From: an uncultured Erythrobacter sp.
GTDB taxonomy: Bacteria > Pseudomonadota > Alphaproteobacteria > Sphingomonadales > Sphingomonadaceae
Direction of reading: 5' to 3'
Assembly (NCBI GenBank): GCA_947488755.1
Contig: CANLAD010000001.1
Location: 1,378,247 to 1,442,246 of the forward strand
DNA: 64,000 nt
How positions within the stretch are numbered: position 1 is the first letter of the stretch; every line of letters starts with the position of its first letter. The notes beneath the pieces were generated by a model that worked only from the letters and a program-made list of their open reading frames with translations, had not been told where the DNA came from and ran no database searches. Position numbers and translations under genes: made by a program. Below are positions 9,566-18,895 of the stretch, piece after piece.

Positions 9566-10384
9566 TCAATGCGCCAGAAAGATCGGCATGTCCGGATCGG
9601 TCAAAGCGCGCCTTGTCACCCCGCCCAGCAGCATTTCGGCGATGCGCGAGTGGCCGTAGGCGCCCATTACCAGGATCGAACATTTGCGCGATTGCGCGGC
9701 AGAGAACAGCGTGTCGGAGATTTTCGCCTCGCCGCGCGGGATGTCGACGACCTCCGCCTTTATGCCATGACGGCCGAGATACATCGCGCCTTCGCTAGCC
9801 GGGAAATCGAACCGATCGCGACCGTCCACTTCGGTGACGCTGGCGATGAACACGTTGCTTGCCCGGCGCAGCAGCGGGACGGCCTGGCGCAGCGCCACGC
9901 AGCTTTCCGATGAGCCGTTCCACGCGATCAGCACCGGCGCGTCAAAATCGAGCCGCTTGGTATCCTGCGGGACGACCAGCACCGGCACCGGAGCTTTCAA
10001 CGCAAGATTGCCGGCCATGGCGGATGGGCCGCGCGCGCCTTCCTCGCCGACGTCGTGCGGACCGACGATCACGATATCGTGCAGCGCCGATTGTTCGAGC
10101 AGGCGGGTTTCGGCCAAACCGTAGAGAAAGCGCCACTCCCATGACACATCCTCGTTCGCGAGATCCTTCTCGATCTTCTCGCGCAGCTCTTGCGCCGCCT
10201 TTCTGATTTGAGGCATGGCGGCGGCCATCGCCGAACCATAGAAATCGCCGGGCGCGAACACCTCGTAGCTTACGGCTTGCAGGCAGGTGATATGCCCGTC
10301 GCAGGCGCGCGCGATGTCCATTGCGACCTGCAGCCGCGCCTCCATGCATTTGTCACTATCGATGTGCAGCAGAATGGATTTCAT
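9566..10384 (-). CDS. Universal stress protein, tandem UspA domains
   Basis: A 272-residue protein with two UspA domains (about 1-140 and 150-272). The first opens MKSILLHIDSDK. The second carries a G-x2-G-x9-G nucleotide-binding pattern in LVMGAYGHSRIAEMLLGGVTRR, and APVPVLVVP ends the first domain. Tandem UspA proteins of alphaproteobacteria help survival under oxygen limitation and stress. The ATG at 10384 is preceded by AAGGGAGACAGG. A perfect FNR-type box lies 56-69 bases upstream, which supports induction at low oxygen. Confidence 0.9.
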   Translation of the reverse strand: MKSILLHIDSDKCMEARLQVAMDIARACDGHITCLQAVSYEVFAPGDFYGSAMAAAMPQIRKAAQELREKIEKDLANEDVSWEWRFLYGLAETRLLEQSALHDIVIVGPHDVGEEGARGPSAMAGNLALKAPVPVLVVPQDTKRLDFDAPVLIAWNGSSESCVALRQAVPLLRRASNVFIASVTEVDGRDRFDFPASEGAMYLGRHGIKAEVVDIPRGEAKISDTLFSAAQSRKCSILVMGAYGHSRIAEMLLGGVTRRALTDPDMPIFLAH

Positions 10385-10439
10385 GACCTGTCTCCCTTGG
10401 TTGCAAGAATAGCAATAAACCAGAATGGCGGACAGCGCC

Positions 10440-10453
10440 TTGATCCCGATCAA
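10440..10453. promoter_or_regulatory. Perfect FNR-type box (TTGATCCCGATCAA)
   Basis: A full palindrome TTGAT-N4-ATCAA lies between the divergent usp gene (start 10384) and the carotenoid oxygenase (start 10507). About 30 bases from its centre, on the usp side, is TTTATT, which could be a -10 element, so the box sits at the expected -41.5 for usp. A random perfect match is expected well under once in 64 kb. Confidence 0.8.
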
Positions 10454-10506
10454 GTTGGCGCGGCGCATCGCTTCGGCTATCCTCGCTTCGCAACGGAGAG
10501 AACACG

Positions 10507-11999
10507 ATGCAGATCACCCGCAAACCACCAGTCCGCACCAGTCTGAAGCCATCCAATCATCCCTACCTTTCGGGGCCGTGGACGCCGGTGCACGAGGAAG
10601 TCGATGTCAATGAGTTGCAGGTGATCGAAGGCGAAGTGCCCGCCGATCTCGACGGGATTTATCTGCGCAATACCGAAAATCCGGTGCACCAACCGCTGGG
10701 TCGCCACCATCCATTCGATGGCGATGCGATGATCCACGCGGTGAGCTTTCGCGGCGGGCGGGCGAGCTATCGCAACCGCTTCGTGCGCACCCATTGCTTT
10801 GAGACGGAGCAGGATGCGGGCGGCTCGCTTTGGGGCGGGCTGATGGATCCTCCGGGAACGAGCAAGCGGCCCGGCTTCGGTGCGCATGGCGGGCTGAAGG
10901 ATACGGCGAGTACGGATATCATCGTCCATGCCGGGTTGGCGCTCGCGACGCTGTATCAATGTGGGGAGGCATGGCAGCTTGATCCGGTGACGCTGGAGAA
11001 CCTGGGCAAGGCGTCCTGGGGTCCGCTCGACGGTGTGTCTGCGCATCCCAAAGTGGACGAGGCGACGGGCGAGCTGATGTTCTTCAACTATTCGAAGCAC
11101 GCGCCCTTCATGCATTACGGTGTGGTCGATCGGGCGGGGAAGCTGGTGCACTATGTGCCGATCCCCCTGCCCGGTCCGCGTCTGCCGCACGACATGGCGA
11201 TCACGCCGAACTGGTCGATCCTCAACGATATGCCGCTGTTCTGGGATGCGGGACTGCTGGAGCGCGACATTCACGCCGCGCGCCTGCATGATGGTGTGCC
11301 GACCCGCTTCGCGCTGATACCCCGCCACGGCCAGCCCGAGGATATCCGCTGGTTCGAGCTTCCCCGACTTACGTGCTGCACTGGACCAACGCCTACGAGG
11401 ACGGGGATACCGTGGTGCTGGAGGGCTATTACCAGGACAAGCCGATGCCCGATCCGCTGGAGGAAGCGGGCGAATACAGCCACATGATGGCCTATGTCGA
11501 TGAACACAGCTTCCAGTCGCGGCTGCACCGCTGGCGGTTCGATCTGGCCACCGGCGAATGCACGGAGGAGCGGCTGTCCGACCGGATCGTCGAGTTCGGC
11601 ATGATCAATCCGGCCTACGCGATGAAGCGGCACCGCTACACCTGGTCGACCACGACGCGGCCCGGCTGGTTCCTGTTCAACGGCTATGTCCGACATGACA
11701 GCGAAACGGGCGAGGAGCAGGTCTTCTCACTGCCCGAGGGCATTTATGCGAGCGAGAGCCCGGTGGTGCCGCACAAGGGCGCGTCAGAGGAGGACGATGC
11801 CTACCTCGTCACCTTCCTGATCGACGAGAACACCGGCACGTCCGAATGCGCGATCCTCGACGCAGGCGATATCGCGAAGGGTCCGATCTGTCGGCTCGCC
11901 CTGCCGCACAAGATTTCGAGCGGTGTTCACGCAACCTGGGTCGAACACGCGCAGCTCGACGCGGATCGGTCTTTCAAGCGCGCAGCACTCGCGGACTGA
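10507..11999 (+). pseudogene. Carotenoid oxygenase family gene with a frameshift
   Basis: Together the two frames encode a protein of about 497 residues of the carotenoid cleavage dioxygenase/RPE65 family, which cleaves carotenoid or stilbene double bonds with an Fe(II) held by four histidines. The candidate ligands are all present: SAHPK and LPHDMAIT in the first frame, VLHWTNAYEDGD and GVHATW in the second. The first frame (10507-11487) loses similarity after WFELP. The second resumes as TYVLHWTN. A single missing base in the C-rich stretch at 11361-11367 explains this. The start is the ATG reading MQITRKPPV. Either a real mutation or a sequence error is possible; everything else looks intact. 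Confidence 0.8.
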
Positions 12000-12086
12000 C
12001 AGTCGCGCGGCCTATACGTTCTGCAGATGGGGCGTTTCTGCCCCCTGCGCTATATCCTGCCGCGGACATGCGAAGGGACAGATGTG

Positions 12087-12758
12087 ATGGCGGAGTGCAC
12101 AGGCTGTAGCGGCAGCAACGGACCCGATCAAAGCTCGCTTGGAGGAGCAGGCGACAACGACGGCCCCTCCGCCAGCGATGTCGCGAGCAACCTCGCCGAG
12201 GCGTCCACCGGTCCTGCCGGGCTCGAACCCGATCGCTACGCCGCGCATGTCGATGCGGCGATGGATGCAGCGCGCGCCGGGTATCTGGGGGATGTGAACC
12301 CTGCCGATATCGAGACGGCAGCGATGGCGCAGATGAACCCGCGCGAGCAGGGTCAGTTCCAGCAGGCGATGGACAGCTATCGCACCGATCTGTTCACGTC
12401 CGCCAGCCAGCAAGTGGCCATGACTGCACCGTTCGATCAGCCTTACACCTCCCCCTTCAACGCGGTCGCAGTGAATGCGCAAGGGCAGCCGATCAATTCG
12501 TGTGGTCACGTGGTGCCCGAACAGACCTATGTCAGCGCGCCCGATCCGTTTGCGCAGTATCAGGCCGAACAGCGCGAGATCGCCTTGGAAAACATTGATC
12601 GCATCCGCGGCGGAGCGATTTCAGGGCTAGCGACATCAATTGCTGTGGGACTCGGAGCAGACCAGCGCACGATCGAGCAGGTCCATAGCGTTGGCGTGAT
12701 CCTCGACGGTCTGACCGCGCCGCTTGGCCCCGGACCCGAAGGCGCGATGCGGCCCTGA
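12087..12758 (+). CDS. Hypothetical protein
   Basis: A 223-residue protein that I do not recognise. It begins MAECTGCSGSNGPDQS, with a CxxC pair at residues 4-7, and is rich in Ala, Asp and Gln, with an acidic, probably disordered N-terminal third and a predicted amphipathic region near the C terminus (ALENIDRIRGGAISGLATSI). There is no clear signal peptide or membrane span. The ATG at 12087 has GAAGGGA upstream; the frame is open a further 20 codons. Codon use is like the neighbours, supporting a real gene. Confidence 0.6.
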   Translation: MAECTGCSGSNGPDQSSLGGAGDNDGPSASDVASNLAEASTGPAGLEPDRYAAHVDAAMDAARAGYLGDVNPADIETAAMAQMNPREQGQFQQAMDSYRTDLFTSASQQVAMTAPFDQPYTSPFNAVAVNAQGQPINSCGHVVPEQTYVSAPDPFAQYQAEQREIALENIDRIRGGAISGLATSIAVGLGADQRTIEQVHSVGVILDGLTAPLGPGPEGAMRP

Positions 12759-12766
12759 ACGCCCGC

Positions 12767-13048
12767 CTATACCACCCGCAGGACAAGCGTCCCCATGATC
12801 CGGTCCGGCGCGACTTTGCCAAGTCTCTCCTGACTGGTCGATTGCCGAGACGTTCCGCGCAAATGAATGTTCGCTTCACGCCCGACCGCGGACACTTTCC
12901 TCACGATGATACCGAATTCGGGATGATCGACCAATACGACATCGCCCCGCGTCACCCCCTTGCGGCGGCGAAACAAGGCGATGCTGTTGTTAGGCAGCTT
13001 TGGTTCCATGCTGCGGCCCGCGATCCGGGCCAGTTTCCATCCGAACAT
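12767..13048 (-). CDS. S24/S26 peptidase-like protein (signal-peptidase fold)
   Basis: A 93-residue protein with the minimal signal peptidase/LexA-type catalytic fold. The serine is in IAGRSMEP (about residue 13) and the lysine in GIIVRKV (about residue 51). The tail STSQERLGKVAPDRIMGTLVLR resembles the SxDSR...G-x-V-x...I.G block of S26 peptidases. Small stand-alone proteins like this include the maturation protease of nickel superoxide dismutase. It lies divergent from sodB, a Fe/Mn enzyme that is not known to need such processing. There is no membrane anchor. The substrate is unknown. Confidence 0.7.
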   Translation of the reverse strand: MFGWKLARIAGRSMEPKLPNNSIALFRRRKGVTRGDVVLVDHPEFGIIVRKVSAVGREANIHLRGTSRQSTSQERLGKVAPDRIMGTLVLRVV

Positions 13049-13223
13049 CTGATGTGTGGGTAACGCAGCCCGACACGGTAAACAAGTCGGGCAAAGTCAT
13101 CGCTGGGCAAAGTCGCGAAGTCGTTTGGGGCCGCTGAGGAAAATCCAGAAACGGTGCAACCTTTTCCCGTCTTGACGCGTTCCTTGTGCGAACAATCTTT
13201 TCATTTTACCGAGAGGGACCGAC

Positions 13224-13838
13224 ATGGCTTTCAAACTTATCGAACTGCCCTATGCGCATGATGCGCTGGACCCGGCGATCTCCAGCGAGACGCTATCCTA
13301 CCATTACGGCAAGCACCACCAGGCCTATATCGACAAGACCAACAAGGCGATCGAGGGAACGGCGCACGCCGACAAGTCGCTCGAAGAGGTGATCTCCGGA
13401 GCGCGCGACAGCGATCAGGGTCTTTTCAATAACGCCGCACAGAGCTGGAACCACGCCTTTTACTGGCACTCGATGGCTGCGCAGGAGACCGCACCGTCAG
13501 ATGAGCTGAAAACAATGATCGACAGTTCGTTCGGTTCGGTCGACGCGCTGAAGGAAAAGCTCAAGGAGCGCGGCGCGGGCCACTTCGCCAGCGGGTGGGT
13601 CTGGCTGGCCGAAAAGAACGGCGGTCTGACGATCGAGGAGACGCATGATGGCGACACGCTCGCGGACCACGACGGCATCAATCCGCTATTGGTAGTCGAT
13701 CTGTGGGAGCATGCCTATTATCTCGACCATCAGAACAAGCGGCCAGAATATCTCGATCACGTTGTTGGCTCGAAGCTCGACTGGGCCTTTGCCAGCGACA
13801 ATCTCGCGCGCGGCACGACGTGGGCTTACCCGCAGTAA
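13224..13838 (+). CDS. sodB: Superoxide dismutase, Fe/Mn type
   Basis: A 204-residue cytoplasmic superoxide dismutase. It opens FKLIELPYAHDALDP and has metal-ligand contexts LSYHYGKHHQAYI (H27), AQSWNHAFYWH and VDLWEHAYYLDH. FNNAAQSWNHAFYW and AGHFASGWVWL favour the iron type, although metal choice cannot be settled from sequence. The start has GAGAGGGACC upstream. A strong hairpin follows the stop. An S24/S26-like peptidase is divergently transcribed from the same 175-base region. Confidence 0.95.
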   Translation: MAFKLIELPYAHDALDPAISSETLSYHYGKHHQAYIDKTNKAIEGTAHADKSLEEVISGARDSDQGLFNNAAQSWNHAFYWHSMAAQETAPSDELKTMIDSSFGSVDALKEKLKERGAGHFASGWVWLAEKNGGLTIEETHDGDTLADHDGINPLLVVDLWEHAYYLDHQNKRPEYLDHVVGSKLDWAFASDNLARGTTWAYPQ

Positions 13839-13852
13839 ATTCTCACCGACGT

Positions 13853-13901
13853 ACATGAAAACGCCCCGTTCTGCGCCAAGCGGATCGGGGCTTTTTCATG
13901 T
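13853..13901. terminator. Bidirectional terminator between sodB and desaturase
   Basis: A long inverted repeat: ACATGAAAACGCCCCG at 13853 pairs with CGGGGCTTTTTCATGT ending at 13901 (15 of 16 pairs), with A and T runs flanking the GC core on either side. It lies between two convergent genes and can act in both directions. Confidence 0.85.
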
Positions 13902-13917
13902 CCGGTTTCTGGTCCGG

Positions 13918-15015
13918 TCAGGTGGTTTGTCGCTTGATGTCGCCAAAGCGTATGAGCTCGCGTCGGTCTTCGTCCCACAAGGTCAGGCCCAGCGGCGCGA
14001 TGGTGTCGCGGGCGGTGAAGCGGTTGACGTCGGCCAGTTCAGGGTGCGCTTCCAGCACCTCGGGCAGACGATAGAACGGGATGCGGCTCATCAAATGGTG
14101 GACATGGTGGATACCGATATGCCCGCTGAACCAGCCGAGCACGGGGTGCAGATCGAGATAGGAACTGCTTAGCAGCGCAGCCTCGTGAAATTCCCATTCG
14201 GGCTTGCGGTCCCAATGGGCGCCCTCGAACTGGTGCTGGATATAGAACAGCCACACCCCCATCGACGCGGCAGTCAGCAGCACGGGAACGAACACCAGCG
14301 CCGTCGCGCCAACACCGAACATCCATGCGAGCGCGGCAAGAACGCCTGCCGTCGCGGCATTGCTCCCCATCGCGCTGATCCAGACGCCCGCCCCATCGCG
14401 CATGTGCCCGATCGGCAGGCGATGACGCAGCAGGAAGAGATAAGCGGGGCCAATGCCCAGCAGCACAAGCGGATGGCGATACAGACGGTATCCGAACCGG
14501 CCCAGCGGAGAGAGCGCACGATATTCGCGCACGGTCAGCGTATCCACATCGCCAAATCCGCGCGCGTCGAGATTACCCGTGCCCGCATGGTGCAGCGCGT
14601 GGCTGGCGCGCCAGCACTCATACGGTGTGAGGGTCAGTACGCCGAGCGCCTTGCCCAGCCGGTCGTTCATTTTTCGGCTGGCGAAGAACGAGCCGTGGCC
14701 GCAATCGTGCTGGATAATGAAGAGGCGCAGCAGAAACAGGCCAGCGAGCGGCGTAGCCAACAATGCGATCAGGTAGCCAGCCGATACCGCCCACAGGATC
14801 GCACCGAACAGGGCGAGGAAAGGCAGCAGCGTCACCGCCACCTCGAACCAGCTGCGCCTTGCATCGGGCGTGCGGAATTTCGCCAGTTTTCTCGCAATGT
14901 GGCGCGCGTCCAGCGATTGCACCGAATTGTGCACTGGACCAGCCGCAAGTTCGCCCGCAGGCGAGCCGACGGCATCGCCGAATAACGGGTCTTCAAACCC
15001 AAATTCCTGTTTCAC
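13918..15015 (-). CDS. Membrane fatty acid desaturase
   Basis: A 365-residue membrane desaturase with three histidine boxes: HDCGH (after FIIQ), HALHH and HHVHH (in IGIHHVHHL), which hold the di-iron centre. Four or more hydrophobic segments surround them. The family introduces double bonds into acyl lipids; carotenoid-modifying relatives exist, so the exact substrate is open. The frame is open to a TTG at 15057, but a GTG at 15015 with AGGA six bases upstream is a better start. It converges with sodB across a shared terminator. Confidence 0.87.
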   Translation of the reverse strand: MKQEFGFEDPLFGDAVGSPAGELAAGPVHNSVQSLDARHIARKLAKFRTPDARRSWFEVAVTLLPFLALFGAILWAVSAGYLIALLATPLAGLFLLRLFIIQHDCGHGSFFASRKMNDRLGKALGVLTLTPYECWRASHALHHAGTGNLDARGFGDVDTLTVREYRALSPLGRFGYRLYRHPLVLLGIGPAYLFLLRHRLPIGHMRDGAGVWISAMGSNAATAGVLAALAWMFGVGATALVFVPVLLTAASMGVWLFYIQHQFEGAHWDRKPEWEFHEAALLSSSYLDLHPVLGWFSGHIGIHHVHHLMSRIPFYRLPEVLEAHPELADVNRFTARDTIAPLGLTLWDEDRRELIRFGDIKRQTT

Positions 15016-15107
15016 ACGTGTTCCTGAATATTGTTTCGACTGGTCTTTAGCGATCAATTGCGGCTCTATAACGACACGCTGTCACGAGTGGTGCGCCGCA
15101 TACAGAC

Positions 15108-17051
15108 TTACCCACCAGCGTGGTAGAAATCGTAAATCTTGCGCGCAACCGTCTCGCTGACGCCGGGAGCGCGTTGCAGATCTTCGAGAGCGGCGGCCCT
15201 GACCTTCCCCGCAGTGCCGAAATGAAGCAGCAGCGCCCGCTTGCGCGCCGGGCCGATGCCAGGGATCTCATCGAGCGGCGAGGCAGTGATTGCGCGGCTG
15301 CGCTTGGCCCGATGGGCGCCAATGGCGAAGCGGTGGACTTCATCGCGCAGGCGCTGGGCGTAGAACAGGACGGGTGAATTGGTCGGTAGCATCTTCTCGC
15401 GCCCGTCGGGAAAGTGAAACACCTCCCGCCCCTCGCGCCCATGATGCGGACCCTTGGCGATGCCGATGACAGGCAAGTCCTCAATGCCCAGCTCGCCCAG
15501 CACCTCCATCACGCTCGACAACTGCCCCTTGCCGCCGTCGACCAGCACGAGATCGGGCCACACGCCTTCGCGCTCGCGATCCGGGTCTTCCTTCATCGCG
15601 CGAGTAAAGCGGCGCTCCATCACCTCGCGCATCATACCGAAATCGTCGTTGGTCTGCGCCGACTTGATGTTGAACTTGCGATATTGCGACTTCTCGAAGC
15701 CTTCCGGACTGGCAACCACCATCGCGCCGACAGCCTTCGCGCCCTGAATATGGCTGTTGTCGTAAATCTCGATCCGCTTGGGCGGTTCGTCCAGCTCCAG
15801 AAATTCGGCCAGCTCGCGATGAACCTTCGCCTTGGTGCCCGTCTCTGCCAGCCGCCGGTCGAGCGCGTCCACGGCGTTGCGGCTCGCCTGCTTCATCAGC
15901 TTGCGCCGGTCGCCGCGCTGAGGGATGCTGATCTGCACCTTGCGATCCGCGACTTCGGATAGAGCAGCCTCGATCAATTCCCTCTCCGGCAGCTCGCGAT
16001 CGACCAGCACGGTGGGCGGTGGAGGCACTTCTTCATAGAATTGCAGGATGACATTGGCGAGCACCTGATCCTCTTCCACGTCCTTTGTATGGCTTGGGAA
16101 GAAGGCCCGGTGCCCCCAATTCTGTCCGCCGCGGATGAAGAACGCCTGCACCCCGATATGTCCGCCCTTGGCCGCCAGCGCGAACACGTCGGCATCGCCC
16201 ACGCTCTTCGCGTTGATCGCTTGGCTGCCCTGAATAAAGGTCGCCGCGCGCAACCGGTCACGCAGGATCGCGGCGGTCTCGAAATCGAGGCTCTCCGCCG
16301 CTTTCGCCATCTGCTTTTCGAGGTCCGCCTGGACCTGGCCCGATTTGCCCGCGAGGAAGTCCTTCGCCTGGCGCACAAGCGCGTCATACCCCTCCTCATC
16401 GATCCGCCCGACGCACGGGGCCGAGCAGCGCTTGATCTGGTAGAGCAGGCAAGGCCGGTCGCGATTGTTGAAGAAGCTGTCGGTGCAACTCCTCAATAGG
16501 AACAGCTTTTGCAGCGCGTTGAGCGTCGTGTTGACGCTGCCCGCGCTGGCGAAGGGGCCGTAGTAGTTCCCCTTCGCCCGCCGCGCACCGCGATGCTTGT
16601 GGATGCGCGGAAAGGTGTGATCGGCGCGCAGCAGGATGAAAGGGAAGCTCTTGTCATCGCGCAGCAGCACGTTGAAAGGCGGGCGAAACCGCTTGATCAG
16701 CTGCGCTTCAAGCAGCAGCGCCTCGGCCTCGGAATTGGTGGTGACGATTTCCATGCCGCGGCACTGGCTGACCATCCGCTGAAGCCGGCCGGTCAGCTGC
16801 GCGACCTGCGTGTAGTTCGCCACGCGGGCCTTGAGACTGCGGGCCTTGCCAACGTACAGCACATCGCCGCGCGCATCGAGCATCCGATAAACGCCGGGCA
16901 CCGGCTTCAAGGTGCGCACGACCTCGCGGATCGCCTCCACGCCGGCTTCAAGGTTCGGCTGCGCGCGCGAGACGGTGTAGGTCGCGCGATCCTCGTTAAA
17001 ACGTTGCGCCCCGCGTGGGTCGGGGGGAGAGCCGGCCTTAGTGTTGGACAT
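15108..17051 (-). CDS. uvrC: UvrABC excinuclease subunit C
   Basis: A 647-residue UvrC. The N-terminal GIY-YIG nuclease has PGVYRMLDARGDVLYVGKA, a UvrB-binding UVR segment lies around AAILRDRLRA, then the RNase H-like domain (EIYDNSHIQGAKAVGAMV, DLVLVDGGKGQL), and a C-terminal helix-hairpin-helix (LDEIPGIGPARKRALL). It makes both incisions in nucleotide excision repair. A non-standard N-terminal extension of about 45 residues precedes the GIY-YIG domain, as in other alphaproteobacteria. No LexA-type site is visible in the 227 bases between it and the next gene. Confidence 0.96.
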   Translation of the reverse strand: MSNTKAGSPPDPRGAQRFNEDRATYTVSRAQPNLEAGVEAIREVVRTLKPVPGVYRMLDARGDVLYVGKARSLKARVANYTQVAQLTGRLQRMVSQCRGMEIVTTNSEAEALLLEAQLIKRFRPPFNVLLRDDKSFPFILLRADHTFPRIHKHRGARRAKGNYYGPFASAGSVNTTLNALQKLFLLRSCTDSFFNNRDRPCLLYQIKRCSAPCVGRIDEEGYDALVRQAKDFLAGKSGQVQADLEKQMAKAAESLDFETAAILRDRLRAATFIQGSQAINAKSVGDADVFALAAKGGHIGVQAFFIRGGQNWGHRAFFPSHTKDVEEDQVLANVILQFYEEVPPPPTVLVDRELPERELIEAALSEVADRKVQISIPQRGDRRKLMKQASRNAVDALDRRLAETGTKAKVHRELAEFLELDEPPKRIEIYDNSHIQGAKAVGAMVVASPEGFEKSQYRKFNIKSAQTNDDFGMMREVMERRFTRAMKEDPDREREGVWPDLVLVDGGKGQLSSVMEVLGELGIEDLPVIGIAKGPHHGREGREVFHFPDGREKMLPTNSPVLFYAQRLRDEVHRFAIGAHRAKRSRAITASPLDEIPGIGPARKRALLLHFGTAGKVRAAALEDLQRAPGVSETVARKIYDFYHAGG

Positions 17052-17278
17052 TTTGGGTCTTCGACATGGACGCTAGATAGGAGCGGATCGACCGGGACGA
17101 AAGGTGCCTTGGCAAAGCTGTGCCGTTGGCCAAATGTCTATTACCTACAAGTCAAGATCGGTTTGCTCGTGTCTAAGCACTTCGCAAGTGGCGGGCACAA
17201 TCAGTAATCATACAAAAGATCGGCCCAAGGTCATAAGAAGTTCGGGTTGCCTTTGTTTTAACTAACAGGAGGCAATAT

Positions 17279-18754
17279 ATGACACAGCATGAACATCACG
17301 GGATGAAGGAGTTCGAGGGGCTCAATCCATACTGCTCGATGAGCCTGTACGGGCAGGAGGATCTGGGCGGCCTACGCGAGGATCGCTTCGGCCGCCTGTT
17401 TCCTCAACTGAACCCGGCCTACACCCGTCCCGACATTCTCGAAGCGATCGGCGCGATTGACGGGCCGATGGACGGCAAATCCTCGGACGATCGAACTGAC
17501 ACGGTGCCCGTCGGTATGGTGTTCTTCGGCCAGTTCGTCGATCATGACATTACGCTTGATGCGTCGACAACATTCGACAATGTCGTCGATGATCCCGGCG
17601 GCGTGCCAAATCTGCGCACCCCGACCCTCGACCTCGATTGCATCTATGGCCTCGGTCCTGAAGCGCAGCCTTACCTGTTCAATCAGGAGCGCGTCGGCAA
17701 TCAGCCGGGCCCGTTCGCCGGCGTCAAATTGCTGGTCGGCGCGGACAATCCGGGGCAGTCAGGCATGCCGGAACACGATCTGCTGCGCTCCCCCAATGGC
17801 CGCGCGATCATCGGCGACCCGCGCAATGACGAAAACCGCGTGATCAGCCAGATCCAGCTCGCGATCATCCGCTTTCACAACGATGTCGCCGAAACCCTGC
17901 ATGCCGAAGATGGTCTGGAAGGCCACGACCTGTATGAAGAAACCCGGCGCCTGACCACCTGGCACTACCAGTATGCGCTGGTGAACGACTTCCTCGTCGC
18001 AATGTGCGGTCTGCCGGTGGTCGAACGCATTCTGGGCTGCGGACGTCAGCATTATTGCGGCCACGTGCCTTTCATTCCGATCGAGTTCTCGGTCGCGGCC
18101 TATCGCTTTGGCCACTCGATGATCCCGATGGAAGTTCAGGTTCGGCAGGGCGAACCGAGGCTCGAATTGTTCGGCACCATCCTTGGCGGCGGGTTCGATC
18201 CGCTGAGCGATGCAAGAGCCGTGGTCGATTGGCACGAACTGCTCTTCACGCCCGAGAACCGTCAGGTCGAACGCGCGCAATTGTTCGATACGAAGCTGGC
18301 AGGTGATTTGCTCGAACTGCCCTTCATCAATCCGACCGCGCCCGCAGCGGAGAAGTCGCTCGCGACCCGCAATCTGCTGCGCGGCAACACCTTCCTGCTT
18401 CCCGGCGGGGAGAAGATCGCCGCCGCCGTCGGCCGCCCGCAGAAGGAAATCGACAAGGTGCTCAAAAAGGTTGAGCAGGTGAACGGCGACCTTGGCAGCG
18501 ACGGCATTCCGCTGTGGCTCTATCTCCTTGCAGAAGGCGAAGTGATCGGGCGCGCGGAAGCCAATGGCAGCGACAAGGAAGGCGAAGCGCTCGGCCCTGT
18601 CGGCGCGACGATCGTTGCCGAGGTAATCATCGGCCTGCTCGAGCTCGACGATCGCTCCTATCTCGGCGCCAACCGTAACTGGGCGCCGCGCGAGGAATGG
18701 AACACGCTCGGCAAGCTGGTGACGGTGGCGCAACCCGCGCTCCCGGCGATCTGA
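17279..18754 (+). CDS. Animal-type haem peroxidase (bacterial peroxidase-cyclooxygenase family)
   Basis: A 491-residue protein of the animal haem peroxidase superfamily, uncommon in bacteria. FFGQFVDHDITLD (about 80-92) contains the distal histidine, YRFGHSMIP (about 277-285) the proximal histidine, and IGDPRNDENRVISQIQLAIIRFHND the conserved Asp/Glu-Arg region. There is no signal peptide, so it is cytoplasmic or exported by a non-classical route. The family oxidises halides or organic substrates with peroxide. The start is ATG with AGGAGG eight bases upstream. Two tandem stem-loops follow the gene. Confidence 0.85.
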   Translation: MTQHEHHGMKEFEGLNPYCSMSLYGQEDLGGLREDRFGRLFPQLNPAYTRPDILEAIGAIDGPMDGKSSDDRTDTVPVGMVFFGQFVDHDITLDASTTFDNVVDDPGGVPNLRTPTLDLDCIYGLGPEAQPYLFNQERVGNQPGPFAGVKLLVGADNPGQSGMPEHDLLRSPNGRAIIGDPRNDENRVISQIQLAIIRFHNDVAETLHAEDGLEGHDLYEETRRLTTWHYQYALVNDFLVAMCGLPVVERILGCGRQHYCGHVPFIPIEFSVAAYRFGHSMIPMEVQVRQGEPRLELFGTILGGGFDPLSDARAVVDWHELLFTPENRQVERAQLFDTKLAGDLLELPFINPTAPAAEKSLATRNLLRGNTFLLPGGEKIAAAVGRPQKEIDKVLKKVEQVNGDLGSDGIPLWLYLLAEGEVIGRAEANGSDKEGEALGPVGATIVAEVIIGLLELDDRSYLGANRNWAPREEWNTLGKLVTVAQPALPAI

Positions 18755-18770
18755 CGACCGTTTGACGAGA

Positions 18771-18841
18771 TGTCCATCGGCCCCCGGCCGACGGACATGG
18801 CGGAGCGGGAAGCACTTTGCCCTCGCGTCCCGCTCCGCCAT
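18771..18841. repeat. Two tandem stem-loops after the haem peroxidase
   Basis: The first is an 11-bp stem with one mismatch (18771-18781 with 18787-18797). The second is a perfect 14-bp inverted repeat, ATGGCGGAGCGGGA at 18797-18810 with TCCCGCTCCGCCAT at 18828-18841. No T run follows. They may end or stabilise the peroxidase mRNA, or be a dispersed intergenic repeat. Confidence 0.6.
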
Positions 18842-18895
18842 CAACATAAGAAGTGCGATTGGCGCGAGGCGTCTGCGCGGCTAACGCGGCGTGCG

